Source: Parvularculaceae bacterium (GTDB taxonomy: Bacteria > Pseudomonadota > Alphaproteobacteria > Caulobacterales > Parvularculaceae). Taken from it: a stretch of DNA of 64,000 bases. Position 1 is the stretch's first letter, and the number at the start of each line of letters is the position of its first letter. Position numbers and translations under genes: made by a program. The notes beneath the pieces were generated by a model. The model was not told where the DNA came from. It made no database searches and was given only the letters and a program-made list of their open reading frames with translations. The stretch spans positions 248,001 to 312,000 of the forward strand of contig JANQSJ010000008.1 of the NCBI GenBank assembly GCA_028284065.1, read 5' to 3'. Of this stretch, positions 34,970 to 43,451 are shown piece by piece.

Positions 34970-35392
34970 TCACGATTTGAGCGGCCGAATGCTCGGGGGG
35001 AAGTCAAAATCGGCCTCGTCGTCGGGAGCGCCGAGCCCCTCGAAGCTTGCGAACAGATCTAGCGCGCGGCCTTGCGCGGCGACGGCCGCATCAAGCCGCA
35101 TCAGCGTGGACGCGATAGCGGCCAACCGCGACGTGAGGTCCGCCTGGAGCATCTCCGTTCGGACGAGCGACGCATTAAGGCCGCTTTCGACCGCTTCAAG
35201 CCGGTCGTCGACCTTGGCCTCGAACCTCTGCAATGCGCGATCGGAAGCGGCGGAACCGCCGTCGGCGGCCTGCGCCGAGCGCTCGGCGTCATCAAACTGG
35301 AGCGCGCTTTCCGCGAGCGACGCTCGGTCGACGCGCTCTAATCGGCTCGCGTTCTCCCCGCCCGCCAATGCCCCATCAAATCCATTTGGCAT
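34970..35392 (-). CDS. Hypothetical protein, predicted helical
   Basis: A 140-residue soluble protein, mostly charged and helical, likely a coiled coil (RLERVDRASLAESALQFDD, RALQRFEAKVDDRLEAVE, ADLTSRLAAIASTLMRLD), with an acidic C-terminus before PPSIRPLKS. No signal or membrane segment. A perfect GGAGG lies 8 bases before the ATG, and the promoter side is AT-rich with a GANTC site (35427-35431), supporting a real gene. Divergent from trmB. Function unknown. Confidence 0.78.
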   Translation of the reverse strand: MPNGFDGALAGGENASRLERVDRASLAESALQFDDAERSAQAADGGSAASDRALQRFEAKVDDRLEAVESGLNASLVRTEMLQADLTSRLAAIASTLMRLDAAVAAQGRALDLFASFEGLGAPDDEADFDFPPSIRPLKS

Positions 35393-35461
35393 ACCGCAAC
35401 CTCCGTATAGATTGTGACCCTCAAATGATTCTATTTAAAGTTGCAATACATAACTGTCACA
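35393..35461. promoter_or_regulatory. AT-rich divergent promoter with a GANTC site
   Basis: A short, distinctly AT-rich space between the coiled-coil gene and trmB. GATTC at 35427-35431 is a potential CcrM site. TTGCAA and TAAATAG-like elements are visible on the minus strand, but exact promoter boxes cannot be fixed by eye. Confidence 0.4.
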
Positions 35462-36226
35462 ATGTCCCGCCAGGCGGGCGGTCTTGATCGGAAATCGCGC
35501 CGGCGCCATGACGCCGCCATGGCCGCAGCAGTCGATCCCCCCGGCTACATCGAAAAGCTCTATGGCCGGCGTCAGGGCAAAGGCCTGAAGCCGCGCCAAG
35601 CGCGCCTCTTTGCTGATCTCCTGCCCGCCATCGCCGCGACGCGTCCCACGCAGGGCGCCAAGATTGACCCGGCGCGTTTCTTCGATGACCGCCACGTGGG
35701 AGATGTCTGGCTGGAGATCGGCTTCGGCGGCGGCGAGCATCTCGCCTGGCAGGCGGCGCGCAACCCGGAAATCGGCATGATCGGCGCGGAGCCGTTTCTG
35801 GACGGCGTCGGCAAACTGCTCGGCCTGATCGAAGACGAAGCGCTGAAGAACATACGCGTGCTGCACGGCGACGCCCGTCCGCTTCTTGAGTCCTTCGCGG
35901 ATTCAACGCTAGGGCGCATTTTCCTGCTGCACCCGGACCCTTGGCCGAAGAAGCGCCATCACAAGCGGCGCATGGTGTCGCCCTGGTTCTTCGCCGAAAC
36001 TGCGCGCGCATTGCGGCCCGGCGGCGTCCTGCGGATCGCATCGGACATTCCGGACTACGTCGCCTGGACGCTGATGCATGCGCGCGGCGCGCCCGATTTC
36101 GAATGGCTTGCCGAGACCGCAAAGGATTGGCGCCTGCGCCCGGCGGACTGGCCGCAGACCCGTTACGAGGCGAAGTCGATAAGGGAGGGCCGCGCGCCTG
36201 CCTACCTTCAGTTCCGCCGCAGATAG
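35462..36226 (+). CDS. trmB: tRNA (guanine-N7-)-methyltransferase
   Basis: Methylates G46 in the tRNA variable loop using S-adenosylmethionine. The protein carries the family N-terminal motif YGRRQGKGLKPRQ, the SAM motif VWLEIGFGGGEHL, IGAEPFLDGV, the signature HPDPWPKKRHHKRRMV near residue 160, and the C-terminal TRYEAKSIREGRAPAYLQF. The start is uncertain: ATGs at 35441, 35462 and 35519 are all in frame and none has a clear ribosome binding site. The one at 35519 would give a more typical length. Confidence 0.92.
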   Translation: MSRQAGGLDRKSRRRHDAAMAAAVDPPGYIEKLYGRRQGKGLKPRQARLFADLLPAIAATRPTQGAKIDPARFFDDRHVGDVWLEIGFGGGEHLAWQAARNPEIGMIGAEPFLDGVGKLLGLIEDEALKNIRVLHGDARPLLESFADSTLGRIFLLHPDPWPKKRHHKRRMVSPWFFAETARALRPGGVLRIASDIPDYVAWTLMHARGAPDFEWLAETAKDWRLRPADWPQTRYEAKSIREGRAPAYLQFRRR

Positions 36227-36348
36227 GAGCAGAAGAGTTCGGCGCGCCGATTTGTGACTTGAAGGGCGCCTCGTCACTTGCGACAGACGTGCGGCCGCGG
36301 CGCGGCGGCGGTTCTCGCCGCAGAGTTTCGCGGCGTCTAAGGGCGGGC

Positions 36349-37689
36349 ATGGAAGCATCAGCGATCATCAAGAGGCGGCGCGCAGCGGCGGGCCTCGACC
36401 TGTTTCGCAATATCGCGGCGGGCCTCGGCCTGGCGCTCCTCTGCGCGGGCTGCGCCGAACTGACGATCGCCTGGGCCCCGCTAAAGCCGAAAGGCGAGGC
36501 GGCGCGCCCGCCGATCGCGGCGGCGGCGTCCGCCGAAGAGTGGGAGCGGACGCGCGCGCCGCGCCTGCGCGCGCTTCTTGAAAAAAACGTATACGGACGC
36601 ATGCCGGACGCATCGCGCACCGAAGTGGTGGAGCGGCACCTCATCGACGCGGAAGCCTTTGGCGGGCGCGCCACCTATGAAGAAGTCCGCTTTCGCCCGA
36701 CCGCCATATACAATGACGTGGCGGCGACGGCGCCCGGCGACGATCTCATTATGGCGCTGGTCACGCCGGCGAAGGGCCAAGGGCCATTCCCGGTCATCCT
36801 TATGGAGACGTTCTGCGCGCGATGGAGCGCTGCGCCCCATCCGGCGGCTACAGGCGCCGAAGAAGACCGGGAGATGGGCGGCGTCCTCGGGGCCGTCGCG
36901 ACCTATGTGTTCGGACGCTTCATCTGCACGCCGCCCTATGACGCGATCCTTGACGCCGGATATGCGGTCGCCGTCATGCATCCGGGCGATCTCGTGCCGG
37001 ACAGCGCGGCGGCCGGGCCGGCGGCGCTTAGCGCGCTTTCAGCCGGCCATCGCGACGAGGCGACGCGATGGGGCGCGATCGCCGCCTGGGGCTGGCTCTA
37101 TTCGCGCGCGATCGATGCGTTAAGCGACGACCCGCGCATCGACCCCGACGGTTACATCCTTTGGGGCCATTCAAGGTACGGCAAGGCTGGGCTCGTGGCT
37201 GCCGCCTTCGACCCGCGCGTCGACGCGGTCATCTCCCACCAGTCCGGGACCGGCGGCGCGTCCCTCAACTGGGACAAGCCGGGCGAAAGCGTCGGGGCGA
37301 TAATTGACAGCTATCCGCATTGGTTCGCTCGCGCCTATGCGGGCCTAGCCGCCGCCTCGGACGGCGACGGCGCGCGGCCCGAAGTGGACCAGCATATGTT
37401 GCTGGCGCTCGCCGCGCCGCGCCCGATCCTGCTTGGCAACGCCCGGCGCGACGTCTGGTCGGACCCGAACGGCGCATTCCGCGCCGCGCAAGGGGCCGCG
37501 CCGGGCTACGCCGCCTATGGCCTGAAGGGCCTTGCGCAGGAAGACCTGCGCGGGTTTGAGCCCGGCGCCGATATCGCATACTGGCTTCGCTCCGGCACCC
37601 ATGGCGTCGTTGAGGAGGACTGGCCGGCGTTCCTTTCCTTCCTGGACGCGCATTTCAAAACCGGTGCGACAGGAACGCCGGATAACTAG
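36349..37689 (+). CDS. CE15-like (glucuronoyl esterase family) lipoprotein
   Basis: A 446-residue alpha/beta-hydrolase. A lipoprotein signal ends LALLCAGC (Cys about residue 31). The catalytic domain resembles carbohydrate esterase family 15: the N-terminal LRALLEKNVYGRMP segment, nucleophile Ser in WGHSRYGKAGLVAAA, the HQSGTGGASL oxyanion-side region, LALAAPRPILL, and the catalytic His in SGTHGVVEEDW. CE15 enzymes split ester bonds between glucuronic acid and lignin or other alcohols; the true substrate here is unknown. The ATG at 36349 follows AAGGGCGGG. Followed by a glycosyltransferase gene on the same strand. Confidence 0.82.
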   Translation: MEASAIIKRRRAAAGLDLFRNIAAGLGLALLCAGCAELTIAWAPLKPKGEAARPPIAAAASAEEWERTRAPRLRALLEKNVYGRMPDASRTEVVERHLIDAEAFGGRATYEEVRFRPTAIYNDVAATAPGDDLIMALVTPAKGQGPFPVILMETFCARWSAAPHPAATGAEEDREMGGVLGAVATYVFGRFICTPPYDAILDAGYAVAVMHPGDLVPDSAAAGPAALSALSAGHRDEATRWGAIAAWGWLYSRAIDALSDDPRIDPDGYILWGHSRYGKAGLVAAAFDPRVDAVISHQSGTGGASLNWDKPGESVGAIIDSYPHWFARAYAGLAAASDGDGARPEVDQHMLLALAAPRPILLGNARRDVWSDPNGAFRAAQGAAPGYAAYGLKGLAQEDLRGFEPGADIAYWLRSGTHGVVEEDWPAFLSFLDAHFKTGATGTPDN

Positions 37690-37722
37690 CCTTTCGCCGC
37701 CGAACCGATCGGAGATGAAGAA

Positions 37723-38784
37723 ATGCGCCGCCCCTCCGCCGCTGACGACGCCGAGGAGGCCGGGAACGCCGGAGACGTCGGCGCGCCGCCGCGCATTCAT
37801 GCGAAAATCGGGGTCGTCGTCGTCAACTACAGAACGCCCGACCTGGTGATCGACTGCCTGCGGTCGATGTCAAACCAGCTGGAGCTTAATGATGCGCGCG
37901 TCATTGTCGTCGACAACAAGTCGGGCGACGGTTCGGCCGAGGCGATCAGCGGATTCCTGTCCTCAGCGGACGCCGGCGGCGCGGAGGCGGACGGTTGGAA
38001 GCGGCGCGTGTCGCTCGTGCGCTCGCGCACAAACGGCGGCTTCTCGGCCGGCAACAATCTGGGCCTCAGCTTTCTGGATGCGGAGTACTATGTCCTCCTG
38101 AACAGCGACACGATCGTCCGCCGCGGCGCGCTTGCGGCGCTCGTGGCGTCCGCGGAAGAGAATCCGAGCGCCGGGATCATCGGCGCGGGCATAGAAGACG
38201 AGGACGGCGCCCCGCTCCACAACGCCTTCAACGCAATCAGTCCGGTTTCGGAATTTCTGGCCGCAGCGGGCCTCGACGTACTTTACCGACTGGCGCCGAC
38301 GGGCCGGGTCGCGCGGCCGATCCCGAAGGAGACAACGGACGCCGACTGGGTAAGCTTCGCCTGCGTCCTCATTCGGCGCGATACGCTTCGCGCGGTGGGC
38401 CCTCTCGACGAGGGCTATTTTATGTACTTCGAAGACACCGACTATTGCCATGCCGCGCGGCGAGCGGGGTGGAAAATTGTCTATGATCCGACGCCCCGCG
38501 TCGTCCACCTGCACGGCCAGTCCTCGCCGGTTCAGTCGGCGCTCACCGAAAAACAGCGCCCGCCCGCCTATTACTATGCGTCTCGCACACGCTATTTTCG
38601 CAAGCGGTTTGGCCCCCTCGGGCCAACCCTCGCCAATGTCGCGTGGCATGCCGGCCGCTGCCTGACCGCGCTTCGCCGTCTGATCGGGCGCGAACCGCCG
38701 CCCGCCTGCCACAATCAGGGCCGCGACATCTGGCTGAACTGGCGCACGCCGCTTGGCGATCGCCACGCGCCGGACGGGGCGTGA
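37723..38784 (+). CDS. Family 2 glycosyltransferase (rhamnosyltransferase-like)
   Basis: A 353-residue GT-A glycosyltransferase. Motifs: IGVVVVNYRTPDLVIDCL near residue 28, VIVVDNKSGDGSA near residue 60, RSRTNGGFSAGNNLG, the metal-binding YYVLLNSDTIVRRGAL (Asp-x-Asp position N-S-D), and the acceptor-side GYFMYFEDTDYCHAARRAGW near residue 230. This layout is typical of rhamnosyl- and other surface-glycan transferases. GGAG lies 8 bases before the ATG. It follows the CE15-like esterase gene by 33 bases, so both may act in one glycan pathway. Confidence 0.87.
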   Translation: MRRPSAADDAEEAGNAGDVGAPPRIHAKIGVVVVNYRTPDLVIDCLRSMSNQLELNDARVIVVDNKSGDGSAEAISGFLSSADAGGAEADGWKRRVSLVRSRTNGGFSAGNNLGLSFLDAEYYVLLNSDTIVRRGALAALVASAEENPSAGIIGAGIEDEDGAPLHNAFNAISPVSEFLAAAGLDVLYRLAPTGRVARPIPKETTDADWVSFACVLIRRDTLRAVGPLDEGYFMYFEDTDYCHAARRAGWKIVYDPTPRVVHLHGQSSPVQSALTEKQRPPAYYYASRTRYFRKRFGPLGPTLANVAWHAGRCLTALRRLIGREPPPACHNQGRDIWLNWRTPLGDRHAPDGA

Positions 38785-38866
38785 GGAGAGCTAGCCGGTG
38801 GGCGACGCTGCGGGAAACCGGATCAGCTATCTTTAGCAACGACGCGCCCCAAAGCTCTAGTATAGT

Positions 38867-39784
38867 TCATTGCCCGCCCACCGGTAATTCGTCGGCGGAA
38901 TTTTCTTCATCCTTAGGCTCGTCTGTCGCAGGTTCCAAGTTCGGAGACTCATCGGTCGCGAATGCTTCGTTCCGCTCGCCTGCTGCTGGCCCGGGCCAAG
39001 CGGACTTCGATTCCTGGTCAACAATGTCTACCTCAACAGTCGGTTCAATCGAGATTTGCTGGATTTGCCTATCGAGAAACGCGTTGTTGCACTGGGCCGC
39101 CATGCCGACGCCGATGTAAGCCAAAGCAACGAAGCCGCCAATCCAGGGCGCGCTTAGATATAATGAGTTTCTCCCGAAGCTTGGTAAAAACTTGAGTGGA
39201 TGTTTCTTGAAATCTCTAAAACTTGCGCACGGGTCTTTGCCGTCCTCTTTTGAAGAGGTTTCCTTTAATATTTGAATGAGTCGATGTTGGCCGGTAGGGT
39301 TCTCGTCATCGTCCTTTAGTAATTCAGTTAGCCTGTCGCAAATCCCTTCTTCAAGGCAATATGCTCTGCAAGCGAATCGTTTGGCTGACTCAATTGCGCC
39401 GACAATCGAAAACGCTGCGACAACATTGAGACAGACCAAGAATGCACCGCCGATAATCATCGCCCAACTAAGCGCGCTCGGGCTAAGGCCAATCACAAAC
39501 GGCGGGCCAAGTATCAACGGCGCCGCCGCAACAAGTAATCCCGCGGTCAAATGGACGCGCCCCGTCGCTTCGCGGTAAAGGGCCTCCGCCTCGGTCAGCA
39601 GGGTGAGCATCACCGCGAGTTCCTGATCAAAGTCGTCGCTGACGAAGGTCGTCAGGATCGTGTTCTCGCCCAACCGGTTTGCGCCAAGGGGCACGACCGG
39701 CACGATCTCCTGATCGCGACTCTCCAGAAAACTCGAAATCTTTTCGTCGAACGCCTTCGCTCGTCTTCCCGCACCGAAAAACAT
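38867..39784 (-). CDS. Orphan membrane protein, lower GC
   Basis: A 305-residue protein I do not recognise. A soluble N-terminus (1-80) is followed by two adjacent hydrophobic helices (about 81-99 and 105-127), a cytoplasmic-like helical stretch with several Cys, another hydrophobic segment (about 208-226), and a disordered acidic C-terminus (ESKSAWPGPAAGERN, DEPKDEENSADELP). Base composition is visibly lower in GC than its neighbours. AAGGGG lies 6 bases before the ATG. Its neighbours on both sides are on the plus strand, so it stands alone and may be acquired. Confidence 0.75.
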   Translation of the reverse strand: MFFGAGRRAKAFDEKISSFLESRDQEIVPVVPLGANRLGENTILTTFVSDDFDQELAVMLTLLTEAEALYREATGRVHLTAGLLVAAAPLILGPPFVIGLSPSALSWAMIIGGAFLVCLNVVAAFSIVGAIESAKRFACRAYCLEEGICDRLTELLKDDDENPTGQHRLIQILKETSSKEDGKDPCASFRDFKKHPLKFLPSFGRNSLYLSAPWIGGFVALAYIGVGMAAQCNNAFLDRQIQQISIEPTVEVDIVDQESKSAWPGPAAGERNEAFATDESPNLEPATDEPKDEENSADELPVGGQ

Positions 39785-39949
39785 CTCGCCCCTTGCCTCT
39801 CCGTTCTAAAGAGTCGCGCGCCCATGCGATGGGCCGCGTTAAAGCCGTCGCCGACCGCCCCGCGGAGTATGTCGTCGCGATCGACGCCATTCCCCGGACC
39901 GGAAAACCAGATTTTTGCAATACCCCCACTCGCGCCATACGCGCGTCGC

Positions 39950-40103
39950 TGATCCTATGCAGCCGGCCGCCCGGCGATCAATGGCCCTTTGGCCCGAGGC
40001 GCAGGTTTTTACGCGACAGATGGATGACAAGCCGGCGAAGACCGCCTATATGGGCGGCGAACAAAGAAGCAGAAGGCGGGCCCCAAGCGGCCCGCTTTTT
40101 CGT
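39950..40103 (+). ncRNA. Candidate short RNA ending at the terminator before rimP
   Basis: A plus-strand rho-independent terminator with no coding gene upstream suggests either an independent small RNA of about 150 bases or an attenuator in the rimP-nusA leader. TTGCAA around 39915 and CATACG about 15 bases further on could be its promoter. The 5' end is a guess; no known RNA family was recognised. Confidence 0.25.
40073..40103 (+). terminator. Rho-independent terminator or attenuator before rimP
   Basis: Seven-base-pair GC stem GCGGGCC (40076-40082) / GGCCCGC (40089-40095) with a six-base loop, followed by five T bases and CGTTT. It lies 55 bases upstream of the rimP start. Confidence 0.8.
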
Positions 40104-40157
40104 TTAGGCGTCGCATTCGCCAGGCATCGAATTGGCCGGCGTCGCAATGTTGGAAAC

Positions 40158-40700
40158 GTGCCTGTGGCGAGCTTTGGCCAACGTCTGGAAGACCTGATTG
40201 CGCCCACCGCCGCGGCTGAGGGCTTCGATGTTGTCCGCGTGCGCCTGACCGGCTCGAAGGCGAAGACGCTTCAGGTGATGGCGGAGCGGCCTGATGGCTC
40301 CATGACGGCGGAGGATTGCGCCGCGTTGTCACGGGCGCTGTCGCCGATTCTTGACGCCGCCGACCCGATTGAGGGCGAATACGTGCTAGAAGTATCGTCG
40401 CCCGGCGTCGACCGTCCGCTGACGCGGCTGAAGGATTTCGACGCCTGGGCCGGCCACCGGGCCAAGATCGAACTTGACCGCATGATTGAGGGCCGCAAGC
40501 GTTTTTCCGGCGTCCTCGCCGGCGCCGAAGAAGACAACGTCCTTCTGGACATGGATGGCGAAGAGGAAACCGCCCTTATCCCGTTCGGATGGATCGCGAC
40601 GGCGAAGCTGGAGCTCACCGACGAGTTGATCCGCGAGAGCCTCAAGGCCGCGAAAGCTGCGGCGAAGGAAGCGCCCGAAGATCGAAGCGAAGCTCAATAG
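40158..40700 (+). CDS. rimP: Ribosome maturation factor RimP
   Basis: Helps assemble the 30S subunit. The 180 residues show the family N-terminal domain ([44 protein letters not shown]) and the conserved [21 protein letters not shown], then a C-terminal beta domain ending in a Lys/Glu/Ala tail. The start is a GTG at 40158, with GGA just upstream; a GTG two codons later is possible. In-frame sequence further upstream crosses a terminator and is not protein-like. First gene of rimP-nusA-ylxR-infB. Confidence 0.92.
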   Translation: MPVASFGQRLEDLIAPTAAAEGFDVVRVRLTGSKAKTLQVMAERPDGSMTAEDCAALSRALSPILDAADPIEGEYVLEVSSPGVDRPLTRLKDFDAWAGHRAKIELDRMIEGRKRFSGVLAGAEEDNVLLDMDGEEETALIPFGWIATAKLELTDELIRESLKAAKAAAKEAPEDRSEAQ

Positions 40701-40751
40701 AACGCGCAACATAAACGCAACGCGCCAAAAATAGAGAACCAGAGAAAGCTT

Positions 40752-42419
40752 ATGAACGCCGTCAGCGCCAACCGGCAGGAACTCATTCAGATCGCCGATG
40801 CGGTCGCCCGTGAAAAGTCGATCGAAAAGGCCGTCGTCATCGAAGCGATGGAGGACGCCCTCGCCCGCGCCGCGCGCTCGCGTTACGGGCAGGAAACGCT
40901 CATCAAGGCGGAGATCAATCCCACCACGGGCGAGCCGCGGCTTTGGCGGCTGCTCGAAATCGTCGAGGCTGAGGCCTACGAAAACGACTCAACGCAGGTG
41001 CTGCTCGAAGACGCGCTGCAGAAGAACCCGGCGGCCGAGGTTGGCGACTTCATCTCCGAACCGCTGCCGCCGATTGAGTTCGGCCGCACTGCGGCGATGG
41101 CGGCGAAGCAGGTCATCACGCAGAAGGTGCGCGACGCGGAGCGGGAGCGTCAGTATGAGGACTTCAAGGATCGCGTCGGCGAGATCATCAACGGCATCAT
41201 CAAGCGCGTCGAATACGGCCATGTGATCGTCGACCTCGGCCGCGCCGAGGCCGTCGTCCGTCGCGACCAGCAATTGCCGCGCGAAAACTACCGCAATGGC
41301 GACCGCATCCGCGCCTATATCATGGACGTACGGCGCGAACCGCGGGGCCCGCAGATCTTCCTGTCGCGCGCCCATCCGCAATTCATGGCGAAGCTCTTCG
41401 AACAGGAAGTGCCGGAGGTCTATGACGGCGTCATTGAGATCAAGGCGGTGGCGCGCGATCCAGGCAGCCGCGCCAAGATCGGCGTTTACTCCAATGATGC
41501 GGCGATCGACCCCGTTGGCGCGTGCGTCGGCATGCGCGGCAGTCGCGTGCAGGCTGTCGTCAACGAGCTCGCCGGCGAGAAAATCGACATCGTGCCGTGG
41601 TCGGAGGATGACGCAACCTTCGTCGTCAACGCGCTTGCGCCGGCCGAGGTGGCGAAGGTGGTCCTCGATGAAGACCTGGAGCGGATTGAGGTCGTGGTGC
41701 CTGACGAACAGCTGTCGCTCGCCATTGGCCGCCGCGGCCAGAACGTCCGCCTAGCATCGCAGTTGTCGGGCTATGAAATCGACATCATGACCGAGGAAGA
41801 GGAGAGCAAGAAGCGCCAGGAGGAATTCCGTCAGCGCTCGGAGCTCTTCATGGAGGCGCTCGACGTCGACGACATTATGGCCGGCCTTCTCGTCTCGGAG
41901 GGCTTCGCGAAGATCGAGGAACTCGCCTTCGTCGAACTGGAGGAGCTGCTCGATATCGAGGCGCTGGACGAAGAGACCGCGGCGGAGCTGCAGGCGCGCG
42001 CAAACGACTGGATCGAGGAGCAGAACAAAATCCTTGATGCGCGCCGCGTCGAGCTCGGCGTCGCCGATGATCTCGTGGCGCATGAGGGCCTCGACCTGAA
42101 GATGATCGTGAAACTCGGGGAGAACGACGTGAAGTCGATCGAGGACTTCGCGGGCTGCGCCACCGACGACCTCACCGGCTGGATAGAACGGGTCGATGGC
42201 GAGAAGAAGCACTATGAGGGCTATCTGGAGGACTTCAATCTGTCTCCGGAGGAAGCCGAAGACCTGATCATGCGCGCGCGCATCGCCGCGGGATGGGTCA
42301 CCGAAGAAGAGCTGGCGGCGATGCAGGCCGAAGCGGAGGCGGAAACGGACGAGCCCGAAACGCCCGCCGAGGAACTCTCCGCCGCCGAACAGGCGGCCCG
42401 CGCTCAGTTCGTCGACTAG
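40752..42419 (+). CDS. nusA: Transcription termination/antitermination factor NusA
   Basis: Binds RNA polymerase and controls pausing, termination and antitermination. The 555 residues comprise the N-terminal polymerase-binding domain ([22 protein letters not shown]), the S1 domain (about 135-200, [22 protein letters not shown]), two KH domains with [20 protein letters not shown] and [14 protein letters not shown], and C-terminal acidic repeats with helix-hairpin-helix character ([32 protein letters not shown]). The acidic tail is Glu/Ala-rich. It lies 51 bases downstream of rimP. Confidence 0.97.
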   Translation: MNAVSANRQELIQIADAVAREKSIEKAVVIEAMEDALARAARSRYGQETLIKAEINPTTGEPRLWRLLEIVEAEAYENDSTQVLLEDALQKNPAAEVGDFISEPLPPIEFGRTAAMAAKQVITQKVRDAERERQYEDFKDRVGEIINGIIKRVEYGHVIVDLGRAEAVVRRDQQLPRENYRNGDRIRAYIMDVRREPRGPQIFLSRAHPQFMAKLFEQEVPEVYDGVIEIKAVARDPGSRAKIGVYSNDAAIDPVGACVGMRGSRVQAVVNELAGEKIDIVPWSEDDATFVVNALAPAEVAKVVLDEDLERIEVVVPDEQLSLAIGRRGQNVRLASQLSGYEIDIMTEEEESKKRQEEFRQRSELFMEALDVDDIMAGLLVSEGFAKIEELAFVELEELLDIEALDEETAAELQARANDWIEEQNKILDARRVELGVADDLVAHEGLDLKMIVKLGENDVKSIEDFAGCATDDLTGWIERVDGEKKHYEGYLEDFNLSPEEAEDLIMRARIAAGWVTEEELAAMQAEAEAETDEPETPAEELSAAEQAARAQFVD

Positions 42420-42448
42420 GGCCGCGCGCGCGGCGGAGGACGTAGCGC

Positions 42449-43129
42449 ATGGCGCGCGCAAATCCGAAGGCGCGCAAGCGCGCGGCGGCGGAGCGAACCG
42501 CGGAGCGCACATGCATCGCGACCGGCGAGACGGCGGCGCAGGACGCGCTCATCAGGTTCGCGCTTGGACCTGACGGCGTCATCGTTCCCGACCTCGGGCG
42601 AAAGCTGCCGGGCCGCGGCGTCTATGTTCGGGCCCGCGCCGATGACATCCGCCGCGCCGCGGAGAAAGGGCTTTTCGCGCGCGCGTTCGGCGCCGACGCG
42701 CGGTTGCCGGAAGGCGTCGACAGCGCTGCGTTCGTCGGCGATGTGGCGGCGGGATTGCGGCGCCGGCTCGCCAGCGCCGCGGGGCTCGCGCGACGCGCCG
42801 GCGACATTGTCGTCGGCATTGATGCGATGGAAAAGGCGAAGTCGCTCGGCTTTGTCTTTATCGCCGGGGATGCTGCGGCGCGGTCGCGCGCGGCAGCGGA
42901 GCGAATTGCGGCGCGCCACGGCGCGCCGGCGTCGCAGGCGTTGAGCGCGGAACGCCTCGCTGCGGCGCTCGGCCTCGACGGGGTGCGCTTCGCGGGCGTG
43001 AAGCCCGGCCGGTCAGCGGCCCGCGCCGCATGCGAGGCGGCGCGCCTCGTCGGATTTGACTTTGACGGGGAGAAATCCCCTGCGCCGGAAGCGGCGCCGT
43101 TGGCGGAAGACGGGCGAAGCGGCGGTTGA
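42449..43129 (+). CDS. YlxR/RnpM-like RNA-binding protein with C-terminal L7Ae-like domain
   Basis: A 226-residue protein. The first 90 residues are the DUF448/YlxR domain (ERTCIATGE, ALIRFALGPDGVIVPDLG, LPGRGVYVRARADDI). The second half has the fold pattern of L7Ae/YlxQ proteins (LASAAGLARRAGDIVVG, EKAKSLGFVFIAGDAAARS). Firmicutes encode these as two separate genes between nusA and infB; alphaproteobacteria often fuse them. Related YlxR proteins modulate RNase P. Length and position both fit. Confidence 0.88.
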   Translation: MARANPKARKRAAAERTAERTCIATGETAAQDALIRFALGPDGVIVPDLGRKLPGRGVYVRARADDIRRAAEKGLFARAFGADARLPEGVDSAAFVGDVAAGLRRRLASAAGLARRAGDIVVGIDAMEKAKSLGFVFIAGDAAARSRAAAERIAARHGAPASQALSAERLAAALGLDGVRFAGVKPGRSAARAACEAARLVGFDFDGEKSPAPEAAPLAEDGRSGG

Positions 43130-43451
43130 GCCCAATGCCCGTGTGCGAATGTCGGCGATTGACCGGTAATTCAATCGATGTAGTGCGGCGTTGGCTGTGG
43201 ACCGGCGTCGGGTTTTGGGAGTATGTCGTCTGCGGCTTCACGACAGGCGCGCGCCACTCGCAGCGAGATGCGGCTGTCGCGCGCCCCCGCGTCGCCCGGA
43301 CGGGAACGGTCAAGAGCGTCGCCGGCCTTCATTGGGCCGGCGAAGTTACTAGATACGTGCAATCCTGGCGGCGGGCCGGTTCGCCGAGGAAGACCGCTGC
43401 GGACGCAATCGGGGCCGGCCCCGGCTGCTGCGCCGCGGCTTTGGAGATTTG
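43130..43451. other. Intergenic leader of infB
   Basis: 322 bases between ylxR and infB. It holds a seven-base-pair hairpin (43321-43327 with 43335-43341, loop seven bases) and GC-rich palindromic stretches. No gene is convincing; one open frame reaches the infB start but is rich in Cys, Trp and Arg in a way typical of noncoding frames. It may act as an mRNA leader of infB. Confidence 0.4.

Larger units (their letters stand above)
39785..40157. other. Intergenic region upstream of rimP
   Basis: 373 bases between the divergent orphan membrane gene and rimP. It carries a rho-independent terminator (40073-40103) with no recognisable gene in front of it; a promoter-like TTGCAA near 39915 could start a short RNA. 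Some frames are open but none is protein-like with a ribosome binding site. No tRNA fold found. Confidence 0.45.

Noticed and set aside
35941-36348. N-terminal extension of the CE15-like esterase by 136 codons
   Set aside because: It is antiphase to trmB, and the ATG at 36349 has a ribosome binding site and a lipoprotein signal.
39915-40157. Upstream extension of rimP
   Set aside because: It would cross a rho-independent terminator and is not similar to RimP.
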